A stretch of 53,466 bases of DNA from Nitrososphaerota archaeon (GTDB taxonomy: Archaea; Thermoproteota; Nitrososphaeria; Conexivisphaerales; Conexivisphaeraceae). The position numbers were made by a program, and so were the translations under genes. This document shows, piece after piece, positions 1 through 9,589 of this stretch. The stretch spans positions 1 through 53,466 of the forward strand of contig WYEM01000016.1 in assembly GCA_009903775.1 (NCBI GenBank), written 5' to 3'. The notes under the pieces were generated by a model that was not told the origin of the DNA, ran no database searches, and saw only the letters and a list, made by a program, of their open reading frames with translations. How positions within the stretch are numbered: position 1 is the stretch's first letter; every line of letters begins with the position of its first letter.

Positions 1-126
1 GCTTTATTTCATCGACGGGTTATTTATTTGCATTTCATGCGCTGTCGACCCGGGGGCATCGTGAGTTATCGGGCGGCGCCCGGGCATCCAGCTCGACTTA
101 TCTCGCCCCCCGCCGATCCCCCCGCG
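1..126. other. A/T-rich leader region before xthA
   Basis: No gene is recognised here. The first 40 bases are A/T-rich and TATA-like (around 19-29). A second TATA-like stretch, acttatctc at 96-104, lies about 26 nt before the TTG at 127. That spacing favours a leaderless xthA start there. The frame is also open from a TTG at 28, but the residues it would add do not resemble exonuclease III. Confidence 0.5.
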
Positions 127-873
127 TTGAGGATAGCGTCGTGGAACGTCAACGGGCTGAGGAGCGCGATGGGGAAGGGCCTGATGGAGTTCCTGTCCAG
201 GGGGTACGAGGTGATCCTCCTGCAGGAGGTGAGGTCGGACTCCGTGCCGCTCGAGATCTACCCGGGATCGGGGTACCTGGCCTACCTGAACCCCTCGAGG
301 AGGAGGGGCTACGCGGGCACGATGACGCTCTCGAGGGTGGAGCCCATCTCTGTGTCCCGCGGCATCGGGGACCCGAGGTTCGACGACGAGGGGCGCGTGA
401 TCACGATAGAGCTGGAGGAGTTCTACGTGGTCAACGTTTACTTCCCGAACTCCCAGCAGGGGCTCGCCAGGCTCGACTACAAGCTCGAGTTCGACCGGGC
501 CTTCGAGGGATTCGCGCAGGGGCTCAGGAGGAGGAAGCCGCTCGTGATAGGCGGGGACTTCAACGTGGCGCACACGGAGCTGGACATAGCGCGGCCGGAG
601 GACAACGCGAACAGCGCGGGATTCACGCAGCAGGAGAGGGACTGGATGACGCACTTTCTCGGGCTCGGCTACGTGGACACCTTCAGGATGTTCGTCAGGG
701 ACGGGGGGCACTACTCCTGGTGGTCCTACAGGTCCCGCGCGCGCGAGAGGAACGTCGGCTGGAGGATCGACTACATACTGGTTTCGGAGGAGCTCAGGCA
801 CAGGGTGAGGGGGGCAGGAATACTCTACGACGTGATGGGGTCCGACCACGCGCCGGTCTGGGCGGAGATAGTC
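127..873 (+). CDS. xthA: Exodeoxyribonuclease III / AP endonuclease
   Basis: This is an Mg-dependent AP endonuclease and 3' exonuclease of the EEP family, acting in base-excision repair. Family motifs occur in order: SWNVNGLRS at the N-terminus, LLQEVRSD carrying the catalytic Glu, GGDFNVAH, RIDYILVS near the C-terminus and the final GSDHAPVWAEI. About 249 residues matches the usual length. TTG 127 is chosen because the conserved N-terminus begins there and a TATA-like box lies 26 nt upstream. The frame does not stop after the conserved end. It stays open to 1998, through the antisense of purM, so the end given is the end of homology and not a stop codon. Confidence is high for identity and low for the 3' end. 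Confidence 0.88.
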
Positions 874-879
874 CGATGG

Positions 880-2058
880 CCATCGCGCCAGGGCGCGGCG
901 CCAGGAGAGCTCGCCGGCCCAGCGGGTCCTTATCACGAGGGAGTTCTCGCCGGGCGTCCACCGCTCCACCCTGCCCACGATCGATGCGCCCACCCCGTGG
1001 AGCTCGGCCGCGCGCAGCGCCTCCTCGGCGCACTCGCGCGTCGTCAGGATCTCGAAGCCGATCCCCATGTTGAAGGACTCGTACATCTCCGCCCATCCGA
1101 TGCGGCCCTCCTCCCTTATCAGCCCGAAGATGGGGTCCGGCTCCGGAAGCCCGTCCAGGACGTAGCGCACCCCCGAGCCCAGCCTCAGGATCTTCGTGTG
1201 CCCCCCGCCCGTCACGTGCGCCATCGCCATCGGGCTCCCCGCGCAGCGCCTGAGGGACTCCAGAGCCACGGGCGCGAATATGCGCGTGGGCGACGAGAGC
1301 GCCTCGCCCACGGTCATCCCCAGACCATCGGGCGAGTCCTCCAGGCGGAACCTCCCGTCCCCGCGCGCCTCCGGCGAGTAGGCCTCCGGGTACCTCGCCC
1401 TGTACTCCGGCGAAAGCAGGACGTGCCTGGCGAGCGTCAGCCCGTTGCACATGATCCCGCTGTTCTCCCTGGGCTCCCACCTGGACCTGCCGCCGCTCCT
1501 GAGCCCGACGATGACCATCCCGGCCTCGACCGCGGAGGCGCGCCGGGCCTCCTCCAGCCCCACCGAGGACAGGACCGCGCCGGCGACGTCCAGCGTGCCC
1601 ACCTGATCGGGCGACTGCGCGGTCTCGCCGCCCGCCAGGGCGGGCCCCCCTCCCAGGCCGGACATCGCCTCGCCGAGCGAGGACAGCGAGGACCCGAGCC
1701 CCGACGCTATGGCCGGGAGGAGGTCCTCGCCCCTTATCCTCAGGCTATTGTAGACCACGTAGTCGGCGAAGAGCAGCGGGCGGGCCCCCACCGCGGCCGC
1801 GTCGTCCACGTTCATGGCGAGGACGTCCTGCACGAGGCCCGAGAACCAGGACGGGTCCCCGGTCTCCCTGTAGTGGAGGTACGCGATTATGGGCTTCGAT
1901 CCAGCCCCGTCCACGTGGAGCACGAGCCCCCTCCCGGCGACCTCCGGGTCCTCCAGGACGTCGGAGAACCCCCTGACGGCGGGCCTCACCATCGATGAGA
2001 GCGCCTCCACCCCCTCCTTCCTCGGGTCCACCCCCAGCCCCCTGTAAGAGGAGGACAC
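880..2058 (-). CDS. purM: Phosphoribosylformylglycinamidine cyclo-ligase (AIR synthetase)
   Basis: It converts FGAM to AIR with ATP in purine synthesis. Visible signatures are the VDGAGSKP segment, DVLAMNVDDAAAVGARP, the GGETAQ loop, AHVTGGGHTKI and a C-terminal FNMGIGFEI block, all typical of PurM. GTG 2058 is supported by a TATA-like atttagat on the minus strand near 2083-2090. The gene converges on xthA and has no stop where the family ends (about residue 390). Its frame stays open to position 4, so the end given is approximate. It is separated from the main pur operon and lies divergent to purE. Confidence 0.88.
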
Positions 2059-2171
2059 GCGGATCCGGGGGCGCCGCGATCTAAATCCGTTGCTGCGCCG
2101 CGGGGCGGGCCCGAGGAGAACTCTACCCCCCTCCCCTAGAAGGGACGGGCTTGTCGTTTTATCATCGATCG

Positions 2172-2190
2172 TGCAAATTTTAAATTTGCA
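2172..2190. promoter_or_regulatory. Inverted repeat between purM and purE
   Basis: tgcaaatt-tta-aatttgca is a perfect 8-bp-arm inverted repeat with a 3-nt centre. It lies in the A/T-rich divergent promoter region, about 43 nt upstream of purE. A TATA-like attttaga for purE follows at 2202-2209. It could be an operator for coordinated purM/purE control or simply A/T-rich promoter sequence. I did not find the same element upstream of purC. Confidence 0.4.
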
Positions 2191-2232
2191 TGTGAGAAAT
2201 GCATTTTAGACGTCCCGCGGCACCGATGAAAC

Positions 2233-2703
2233 ATGGGGCCCCTCGTGGGCGTCATCATGGGGAGCAGGAGCGACTGGGAGGTGATGAGGGAGGCGGTGGA
2301 GGTCCTGAGGCAGCTCGAGATACCGCACGAGGTCAGGGTGGTATCGGCGCACAGGACCCCGGAGCTGATGTTCGAGTACGCGAGGAGCGCCGCCGGGAGG
2401 GGCCTCGAGGTCATAATTGCGGGCGCCGGGGGCGCCGCGCACCTGCCCGGGATGACCGCGTCGCTGACCCCCCTCCCCGTGATAGGGGTGCCGATACCCA
2501 CGAGGAACTTGGGAGGACTCGACTCCCTCCTCTCCATAGTCCAGATGCCGTACGGGGTCCCCGTGGCCACCGTGGCGGTCGGGGGGGCCAGGAACGCCGC
2601 GCTGCTCGCCGCCAGGATACTCGGGTTGAAGCACCCCGAGATTAGGGATAGGGTCGTCGCGCTCATGGAGTCCATGAGGGATGAGGTGCTGGGGGCGTCG
2701 CTG
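2233..2703 (+). CDS. purE: N5-carboxyaminoimidazole ribonucleotide mutase
   Basis: It rearranges N5-CAIR to CAIR. The class I PurE signature is complete: [12 protein letters not shown] at the start, [24 protein letters not shown] and GVPIPT. The domain is about 157 residues, the family norm, and ATG 2233 follows a TATA-like box. The frame has no stop at the domain end and continues to 3633 in a frame shifted against purK. Removing one G from the G run at 2691-2695 would join purE in frame to purK, so either a PurE-PurK fusion or an indel is possible. Confidence 0.9.
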
Positions 2704-2704
2704 G

Positions 2705-3883
2705 ATGGCGCGCGAGCGGGGGCCACGCGTGGGGATACTCGGCGGCGGCCAGCTGGGCTGGATGATGGTCCTGGAGGGCAGGAGGCTCGGGATATCCTTC
2801 GGGGTCCTGGACCCGGACGCGGGCGCCCCCGCCGCCAGGATTGCCGACAGGGCGTTCAGGCCTGGCGAGGGCGCCGAGCTGGCCTCCTGGAGCGACGTGG
2901 TGACCTACGAGTTCGAGAACGCGGAGGCGGAGGCGGCGGAGATCGCGGAGGCGGCCGGGAAGCTCAGGCCGGGGTTGCGCCCGCTTCTCGCCAAGCGGAA
3001 CAGGCTCCTGGAGAAGCGGCTGTTCGTCGAGCTGGGGATCCCGACGGCCGATTTCAGGCCCGCCGGCTCGCCCCGGGAGGTGGAGGAGTTCCTCTCGAGC
3101 GCGGGGTCCGCGGTCGTCAAGGCCCTGGGCGGGGGGTACGACGGGAAGGGCGTGCGCTTCCTGAGGAATCCCGGGGACGCCGCGTCCATCCCCTGGGGCT
3201 ACCCCGTGCTCGTGGAGGAGATGGTGGATGTCCGGGAGGAGATCTCGGTCATAGTTGCGCGCTCGAAGTCGGGCGAGGAGGTGGTCTACCCGGCAGCCGA
3301 GAACCACAACGCGGGCGGGATCCTCCTGTACAGCATTGCGCCCGCGCGGGACGCGGAGGCCGTCGAGGCCGCGTCCAGGGCGGCGGTCCGCCTGGCCAGG
3401 TCCATGGACTACGTCGGCGTGCTTGCGGTCGAGTTCCTCGTGTCGGCCGACGGAAGGGTCCTCGCCAACGAGTTCGCCCCCAGGGTGCACAACACGGGGC
3501 ACTGGTCCCTCTGCGGGGCGGCCACGAGCCAGTTCGAGAATCACCTGCGCGCCATACTGGACATGCCGCTCGGATCGACAGAGATCCTCCGCCCGACGGG
3601 GATCGTGAACATCCTGGGGATATCGAGGGATGAGCTGCCGGTGCGGGACATATTATCGGTGCCCGGCGCGAGGCTCTGGTGGTACGGGAAGGCCGAGGCG
3701 AGGCCCGGGAGGAAGATGGGGCACGCGTGCGTGGTGGCCGGATCGGATGAGGAGCTCAGGAGGAGGTTGAGGGAGCTGATGGCGGCCATCTACGGGGATT
3801 TCCCGCCCTCGGCCGCGGCGTCCGTCGGCGCCGGAGCCCTCGAGAGCGAGATCAGCCACCTGAGCAGGAGCGCCGACGCGTAG
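2705..3883 (+). CDS. purK: N5-carboxyaminoimidazole ribonucleotide synthetase
   Basis: An ATP-grasp enzyme that carboxylates AIR to N5-CAIR, the substrate of PurE. It begins with the Rossmann-like [13 protein letters not shown], has the ATP-grasp region [14 protein letters not shown] and [16 protein letters not shown], and ends with [12 protein letters not shown], the PurK hallmark. ATG 2705 is chosen because it directly precedes that conserved start; ATG 2681 is in the same frame. The last 30 codons overlap the end of the convergent TDT gene and look unlike PurK, so the natural C-terminus may be shorter. Coupled to purE. Confidence 0.92.
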   Translation: MARERGPRVGILGGGQLGWMMVLEGRRLGISFGVLDPDAGAPAARIADRAFRPGEGAELASWSDVVTYEFENAEAEAAEIAEAAGKLRPGLRPLLAKRNRLLEKRLFVELGIPTADFRPAGSPREVEEFLSSAGSAVVKALGGGYDGKGVRFLRNPGDAASIPWGYPVLVEEMVDVREEISVIVARSKSGEEVVYPAAENHNAGGILLYSIAPARDAEAVEAASRAAVRLARSMDYVGVLAVEFLVSADGRVLANEFAPRVHNTGHWSLCGAATSQFENHLRAILDMPLGSTEILRPTGIVNILGISRDELPVRDILSVPGARLWWYGKAEARPGRKMGHACVVAGSDEELRRRLRELMAAIYGDFPPSAAASVGAGALESEISHLSRSADA

Positions 3884-4853
3884 ACCGAGTACGCCCAGAG
3901 CGGCAGGGTGACGGCCGCGATCACGATCCTCGAGGGAAGCGAGTACCCCGAGGAGGCCAGGAGCGCGGATATGCGGATCGATGAAACCCAGAAGATCGTG
4001 AGCGGGAACAGGTAGGCCCAGACGCTCATCGGGGGCCGGCCGCGGAGGGATGCTGCGCTCACGGCGGCCATCACGAGCAAGTTCCAGAGCTCGAACCCCC
4101 ATAGCGCGATCGCCATCGTGAGAGCGAGTTTCCCCTGGATGAAGCCGATCGATGAGAGGAAAAGTACGTTGATGGCCAGTATGCTGGACACCCCGACCGG
4201 GAATATCGCCACCGGTAGGTGCTCAGGGGCCTTGACCTCCCTGACGTGCGCGGCGAGCCCCAGGGATCCTATGAGCATGAAGAGCATGAAGCTCACCCCG
4301 AGGCCGCCCGCGACCAGGAAGTCCACGAGGGGGGCCAGGCCCGGGGCGATCTGAACCAGCGAGGGGGCCAGCAGCACCCCGGTGGACACCGATATGGGGG
4401 GGGTATCACGAGCGCGTACGTCAGCTCACTCCCGGAGATCTCCCCCTTCGTGTAGAGGAGATAGCCCTCCAGCACGCTGAGGGACATGGATGCGGCGAGC
4501 GCGGCGAAGTAATCCGCGAGGAGGAGCGCGGAGCGCGGCGTCCCCAGGTAGAGCTGGAGCGCGGTTCCCAGCGCTATCATCTCCAGCGGCATCACGGCGG
4601 TGAAGCTCACGCGGTTCAGGTCGCGCGAATCGCTCCCGATGAGATGGGGGAACGCCAGCCCCCTCGCTGCCCAGAGGACCGAGATCGCGGCGAAGGACGC
4701 GGCGCCGATTATGAGGAACGCAAGTTCCACCCAGCGCAGGATGGACAGGCGATAGAGCGCGGACATCCAGTAGGTCGCGACCGACGTGGCGGTCGTGCCC
4801 AGCGCGACGGAGAACCACTCGGATGAGAACGCCGAGAGGAGCCTCGGCGGCAC
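3790..4853 (-). pseudogene. TDT/TehA-SLAC1-family carrier, frameshifted
   Basis: This is a membrane protein of about ten hydrophobic segments. The N-terminal FSSEWFSVALGTTATSV matches the opening signature of the tellurite-resistance/dicarboxylate transporter (TDT) family. The reading frame breaks in a run of eight G at 4396-4403. With nine G the two halves join as LVIPPPISVSTG into one carrier of about 355 residues, the family size. GTG 4853 is chosen because the minus-strand TATA-like box at 4875-4883 lies 26 nt upstream. It follows purQ but is not a known purine gene. The break may be an assembly error, decay or a slippage switch. Confidence 0.7.
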
Positions 4854-4874
4854 GCGGTCCACCCCGGCGAGATG

Positions 4875-4883
4875 TTTTATATC
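4875..4883 (-). promoter_or_regulatory. TATA-like box for the TDT-family gene
   Basis: The A/T-rich tttatatct (plus-strand reading) is set in GC-rich sequence, about 26 nt upstream of GTG 4853. It fits leaderless transcription of the carrier independent of the pur operon. The box falls inside the reading frame that continues from purQ, which argues that purQ should end before it. Confidence 0.5.
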
Positions 4884-4961
4884 TTTCTCACCATTTGCGG
4901 CCCGGTATGCTAAATATTGTAATGAAATCACTCGTATTGCGGTAGAGAGGCGTGCGCCCCG

Positions 4962-5735
4962 AACTCGCGCGGACCTGGAAGCAGCCTCGACGAACGCCCT
5001 GAAGATCGCGATCCCGCCGGCTTCCCCCATCGCGCGGGGCACCTGCCACCGGTGGACCGCCCTCTCGGGGTGCGGCATGATCCCCATGACGTTGCCCTCC
5101 GGCGAGCACAGGCCGGCTATGTCCGCCGCGGACCCGTTAGGGTTGAACGGGTACTCGCCGCCGGCGGGGGAGCCATCGGGCCTAGCGTACTTGTACGCTA
5201 TCAGACCCATGGACTCCAGCTCCTCGGCGCAGCCGGGGTCCGACAGCACCACCCTGCCCTCGCCGTGCGCCACGGGCAGAGGCTGGACGTCGGGGCCCGC
5301 CGCGAGGGGGCACCGGCCGGTCCTCCTGACGCGCACCCAGCGGGACTCGAAGCGGGCCGAGGAATTGGGGGCCAGCGCCGCCCCGCACCGCCTGATGCCC
5401 GGGAGGATCCCCAGCTCGACCAGCACCTGGAAGCCGTTGCAGATCCCAATCACGGGCCGGCCGCGCGATACGTGCTCCTCCAGTGCCCCGCGGAGGGACG
5501 TCTTGAGCTTCGCCGCCAGTATGGCGCCCGCCCTCACCCTGTCGCCGTAGGAGAATCCGCCCGGTATCACGAGCCCGGCGAAGCGCGAGAGATCCGACCT
5601 CCCGGACTCCAGGTCCGATATGCTGACCGTGACCGCGTCGCCCCCCGCCTCCCTCAGCGCGCCCTCCGTCTCACGGTCGCAGTTCGTGCCGGGGGCCCTC
5701 AGCACGGCGATCCTCGCCACGGCCCGCGCCTCCAT
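4962..5735 (-). CDS. purQ: FGAM synthetase glutaminase subunit
   Basis: Class I glutamine amidotransferase subunit that feeds ammonia to PurL. The N-terminus has VLRAPGTNCDRET, the nucleophile elbow is GICNGFQVL with Cys, and the catalytic His and Glu occur in MPHPERA, with FRAFVEAA as the family C-terminus. ATG 5735 overlaps the end of purL by 37 nt. No stop follows the conserved end near 4980: the frame passes through an A/T-rich promoter-like stretch and the TDT gene to 4293. The end given is the end of homology. Confidence 0.9.
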
Positions 5736-7957
5736 GCCGACTCCAGGTCCTCGAGGCCCAGCTCCAAGGCCCCGCGGCGCCCCCTGAGGACCAGCTCCCC
5801 CTCGCCCGTCACTGTGCCCACCCTCGCGAACGCGCAGCCGATGGATGCCATCAGGCGCTCCAGGTCGCGCTCGCTCCCCCTGCGGGCCTCGACCAAGAAC
5901 CTCCCGTTGCTCTCGGAGAACATCAGGTGGCGGTCCGCCAGCGCGCCCTCCGAGGGGATCCTGGTGAGGTCCAGGTCCATCCCCAGGCGGCCCGAGATCG
6001 CCATCTCCGCGGCGGCGACGGCGAGGCCGCCCTCCGACGCGTCGTGGGCCGCGGCCAGCAGGCCCTCGTCCGCCGCGCGGATCACGCACTCCAGGGCGCG
6101 CTTGGACTCGCCCGGCCTGACCCTCGGCACGACGCCGCCGCGGATCCCCAGGAGCTCGAAGTACTCGGATCCCCCCATCTCCGCCCTGGTGACGCCCAGC
6201 GCGTACACGGGGTCGCCCGGCGCCTTCAGGGACGATGTGAGGGCGCGCCTCACGTCCGGGATCACGCCCACCGCGGTTATCACGAGCGTGGGGAGCACGG
6301 GCCCGAGCGCCGACTCGTTGTACAGGCTGTCCTTCCCGGACACGAACGGCGCCCCGAAGGCCGAGGCGAAGTCGCGGCAGGCCCTCAGGGCCTCCAGCAG
6401 CGACCACATGGACTCCGGCCTCTCCGGGCTCCCCCAGGAGAAGTTGTCGAGCAGGGACCACCTCCTCCCGCCGACGGCTGCATTGTTGCGCAGCGCCTCG
6501 TCTATGCTGGAGGCGGCCATCCAGTAGGGACTTATCCTGGAGTACCTGGGCTTCAGCCCCACCGATATCACCACCCCCTCCCATCCGTCGCCGAGCGGCT
6601 TCAGGACGGCGGCGTCGTTGTGGCCGCCGGCCGGCTCCTCCAGCGGGTAGACGGCGGTCCTCCCCCCGACGCCCGTGTCGTAGGTCCTTATCACGCCATC
6701 CCTGCTCGAGATGTTGGGCGAGGCCAGCAGGCGCAGCAGCGCCTCGCCGAGGTCCGGCGGGTCCTCGAGCTGCGGGTCCTCCTCCGCCGGGAGCGCCGGC
6801 GGGGACGCGACCCTGGTGACCCTCGGGGGATTGAATAGGAACCCCATGTCCAGGTCCGCGACGACCTCGCCGCGGAAGCGCGCGACGAATCTACCCGATT
6901 CCGTGAGCCTGCCCACAACGGCGGCCTCCAGGCCCTCGGCCCCTGCGATCCTGAGGAGGCGGCCGACATCGCCCGGGCGCGCGGAGAGGAGCATGCGCTC
7001 CTGCGACTCCGAGACGAGGATCTCCCAGGGCTCCATCTCCTCCCTGAGGGGCACGGAGTCCAGGGACAGCTCGCAGCCGGCGCGCGCCTCGCGCGCCATC
7101 TCCGCGGCGGCGACCGCCAGGCCCCCTCCCCCGAGGTCGGTCACGCCGGAGGCCGCGCGGGCGCCCCTGGCCGCGGAGATGAACCTGATTAGCCCCTCCT
7201 CCACCAGCGGATCCGGTATCTGGACCGCCGGCCTGAGCGCCACCAGGTCCTCGGGGAGGGCCGAGGAGGCGAAAGTCGCGCCGGCTATGCCGTCCCGCCC
7301 CGTGCGGTTGCCCACCAGGACGAGGACGTCGCCCGGGCGCGGGTCCTTCGAGTACCCCCCAGGGGGCACGATGCCCACGCACCCGGCGAACACTAGGGGG
7401 TTCCCGACGTACCCCTCGTCGAACACGACGGCGCCCGCCAGGGTCGGCACCCCGACGTTGTTCCCGTAGTACCCTATGCCGGAGATCACGCCCTCCATCA
7501 CGCGGCGCGGGCTGAGGGCGCCGCGGAGCCCCGGCGAGCCGGGAGGACCGAAGCAGAGCACGTCGATCAGCGCGATGGGATCCGCCCAGACGGCCAGCAC
7601 GTCCCTAATCACGCCCCCGACGCCCGTGGCCGCGCCGCCGAATGGCTCCACGGCCGACGGGTGGTTGTGGGTCTCGACCTTGACGGCTATCCCGTGGCCG
7701 CGCGCCAGCTCGACGATCCCGGCGTTGTCCCTCAGCGACGAGATCACCCAGGGGGCCGCGGAGACGGACCCTATGAACGTGGAGAGCGGGTCGTCCGCCA
7801 GCACCTCGCCGCGCGGATCCACGATCCTGCCCCTGAACGTCCTGTGCCTGCAGTGCTCCGACCAGAGCTGAGCTATCATCCTGATCTCGGCGTAGGTGGG
7901 GGGGCGGCCGAGCGCGGCGAAGTGCTCCTCCACCGCCCTCGCGTCCTCCGGGCTCAT
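5699..7957 (-). CDS. purL: FGAM synthetase subunit PurL (small type)
   Basis: Catalytic subunit that makes FGAM from FGAR, ATP and PurQ-derived ammonia, in a complex with PurS and PurQ. At 752 residues it is the small PurL that needs PurS. Motifs are AQLWSEHCRHRTF at the N-terminus, VETHNHPSAVEPFGGAATGVGG, and GKDSLYN with the following loop. ATG 7957 gives an ATGA overlap with the purS stop, which decides the start over longer in-frame options. Its 3' end overlaps purQ. Confidence 0.94.
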   Translation of the reverse strand: MSPEDARAVEEHFAALGRPPTYAEIRMIAQLWSEHCRHRTFRGRIVDPRGEVLADDPLSTFIGSVSAAPWVISSLRDNAGIVELARGHGIAVKVETHNHPSAVEPFGGAATGVGGVIRDVLAVWADPIALIDVLCFGPPGSPGLRGALSPRRVMEGVISGIGYYGNNVGVPTLAGAVVFDEGYVGNPLVFAGCVGIVPPGGYSKDPRPGDVLVLVGNRTGRDGIAGATFASSALPEDLVALRPAVQIPDPLVEEGLIRFISAARGARAASGVTDLGGGGLAVAAAEMAREARAGCELSLDSVPLREEMEPWEILVSESQERMLLSARPGDVGRLLRIAGAEGLEAAVVGRLTESGRFVARFRGEVVADLDMGFLFNPPRVTRVASPPALPAEEDPQLEDPPDLGEALLRLLASPNISSRDGVIRTYDTGVGGRTAVYPLEEPAGGHNDAAVLKPLGDGWEGVVISVGLKPRYSRISPYWMAASSIDEALRNNAAVGGRRWSLLDNFSWGSPERPESMWSLLEALRACRDFASAFGAPFVSGKDSLYNESALGPVLPTLVITAVGVIPDVRRALTSSLKAPGDPVYALGVTRAEMGGSEYFELLGIRGGVVPRVRPGESKRALECVIRAADEGLLAAAHDASEGGLAVAAAEMAISGRLGMDLDLTRIPSEGALADRHLMFSESNGRFLVEARRGSERDLERLMASIGCAFARVGTVTGEGELVLRGRRGALELGLEDLESAWRRGPWRGSPC

Positions 7958-8241
7958 TCCGGCGGCGACCGCGGCCTCCGCGACGGATCCCGTCGCCCTA
8001 TCACCTCCACGCGGCAGGAATCCCTGACGGGGTTGGCGAGGAGCTCCCTGCACATGCCCTCCGCCATGGACACGGCCTCCTCCGCGCCGGGCGCATCCAC
8101 CGATATCTCGTAGATCCTCCCGGCCCTCGCCGAGCGCACAGGGAATCCCAGCCCGGAGAGCGCCTCCGAGACCGTGCGGCCCTCCGGGTCCACGAGCCCC
8201 TCCCTCAGCCAGACCTCAATTCTCACCGTGTAGCGCGCCAT
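7954..8241 (-). CDS. purS: FGAM synthetase subunit PurS
   Basis: A 95-residue accessory subunit that bridges PurL and PurQ and helps ammonia transfer. It has the PurS pattern: an opening beta strand (YTVRIEVWLREGLVDPEG), a helix EALSGLGF and a second strand RIYEISVDA followed by a helix with MAEGMCRELLANP. The ATG at 8241 lies 26 nt inside the end of purT, and the stop overlaps the purL start. The purS-purL-purQ order supports a three-part FGAM synthetase. Confidence 0.92.
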   Translation of the reverse strand: MARYTVRIEVWLREGLVDPEGRTVSEALSGLGFPVRSARAGRIYEISVDAPGAEEAVSMAEGMCRELLANPVRDSCRVEVIGRRDPSRRPRSPPE

Positions 8242-9589
8242 AGGATATCGACCCCTCCGCCGCTGAGGCTATGGAGGCGGCCCTGGCCCTGGCCGCGCGC
8301 AGGGAGCGGGAGCACGCGGCGGCCAGCCCCATCCTCCTCCCGGGATACGCGGTCGGCTTCCCGAAGAACCACACGTCGCCCATCCAGCCCCTCCTCCTGA
8401 TCAGCGAGTACGCGGCGTTGGGGCTCCAGGAGGTCACCGGCGCGCCCGGCGCGACGTCGTCCGGCGCGAGCACTACGCGGGCCGCGCAGAAGGAGCCGGG
8501 GTGCGCCGCGCGGGGGGCCGGCACCACGAGGCCCATGGTGGCCTTGAGGTGGAGCGAGCCCTCGTCCTCCGCGAGCGCCCACCTGGTGACCATGCCGGTG
8601 TCATGGGGCCTGTTGGCGAACTCGCTCGTGTAGACCCTCCCGCCCACCACGAACTGCTCGACCGCGTAGAGCCCCAGGCCCCCCAGGGCGTTCGCCACCT
8701 TCGCGGCGTGCTCGGCGCCCTCCCGCTCCAGCTCCGCGGGCACGCCGGAGGGGAACCAGCTCTCGACGTAGACGGCCCCGGGCCTGCTGTGCCCGACCGC
8801 GAGAACCGTCGTCCTGATCCTCCCGTCCTCGTCGAAGTGCCTCAGCACCAGCTGGGTGAGCTCGACGCCCTCCGTCCTCAGCTCGGGGAGGTACCTCTCC
8901 ACTATCACCTCATCCCCCCTGCCCCTGGCGTGCCTCATCGCGTGCTCGTACGCGGCATCGAGTCCCCCCTCGCCCTCCACGATCGAGGTGCCGTGCCCAC
9001 TCGACGTCATGACTGGCTTCACTATTATGGGGAACCCGAGCTCCCCAGCGGCCGCGCGCAGCTCCTCCAGCGACCCGGCGTACCTCCACTCGACCGCGGG
9101 CACGCCCAGCCTCTCGATCAGGAGCTTGCTGGCCAGCCTGTCCATGCCCACCAGGGGGCCGTACGGGGTCGAGACCACGTTGTAGCCCCTCCTGGTCGCC
9201 ATCTCGAATACGCGGGCCGTGTCCACCGCTTCCACCTCCAGGAACACCGCGTGCCTGACCGAGCGGGGATCGCGCACGAATCCGGAGATCGCGGACTCCA
9301 AGGCGTCCCCGTCCCTCATGTCCACGACCGCGCTCAGGTCCGCGCTGTCCTGGGCGGGGAAACCCTGATACCTGTCGATGGCCGCCGTGACTATGCCGGC
9401 GCTCCTCCCTCCCAGCGACCTCTTGGCGGCGGTGAGCACCAAGTCCCCCAGCTCCCCCCCGCCGACGCTCACGTAGACGAACGGGTCCCCCGGGTCCAGG
9501 CGGTCGAGCGGCTCCAGGCGGGATTCCAGCTCCCTGGCGTAGGACACGGCCTCCTCGATCGCGGACTCCCTGGGCTCGATGCCCCTCAT
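8216..9589 (-). CDS. purT: Formate-dependent GAR transformylase
   Basis: An ATP-grasp ligase that makes FGAR from GAR, formate and ATP, replacing folate-dependent PurN. Features are VSVGGGELG at the N-terminal domain, VVDMRDGDAL, FPIIVKPVMTSSGHGTS of the ATP-grasp fold, VGHSRPGAVYVESW, EFANRPHDTGMVT and the C-terminal WFFGKPTAYPGRRMGLA. It has 457 residues, somewhat longer than bacterial PurT because of the N-terminal extension. ATG 9589 overlaps the purD tail; a TGA in another frame sits exactly here (ATGA). No purN was seen, so this step depends on formate. Confidence 0.92.
   Translation of the reverse strand: MRGIEPRESAIEEAVSYARELESRLEPLDRLDPGDPFVYVSVGGGELGDLVLTAAKRSLGGRSAGIVTAAIDRYQGFPAQDSADLSAVVDMRDGDALESAISGFVRDPRSVRHAVFLEVEAVDTARVFEMATRRGYNVVSTPYGPLVGMDRLASKLLIERLGVPAVEWRYAGSLEELRAAAGELGFPIIVKPVMTSSGHGTSIVEGEGGLDAAYEHAMRHARGRGDEVIVERYLPELRTEGVELTQLVLRHFDEDGRIRTTVLAVGHSRPGAVYVESWFPSGVPAELEREGAEHAAKVANALGGLGLYAVEQFVVGGRVYTSEFANRPHDTGMVTRWALAEDEGSLHLKATMGLVVPAPRAAHPGSFCAARVVLAPDDVAPGAPVTSWSPNAAYSLIRRRGWMGDVWFFGKPTAYPGRRMGLAAACSRSLRAARARAASIASAAEGSISYGALHGEN

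Noticed and set aside
127-1998. A single 620-residue protein with an exonuclease III N-terminus and a long novel C-terminal domain
   Set aside because: After about residue 249 the sequence is the exact antisense of conserved purM, low-complexity and Arg/Pro-rich; no domain is visible.
4293-6584. One continuous leftward frame of more than 700 codons
   Set aside because: Its first part is a shadow frame of purL; only the PurQ part and the N-terminal half of the TDT carrier are real, and a promoter-like A/T stretch lies between them.
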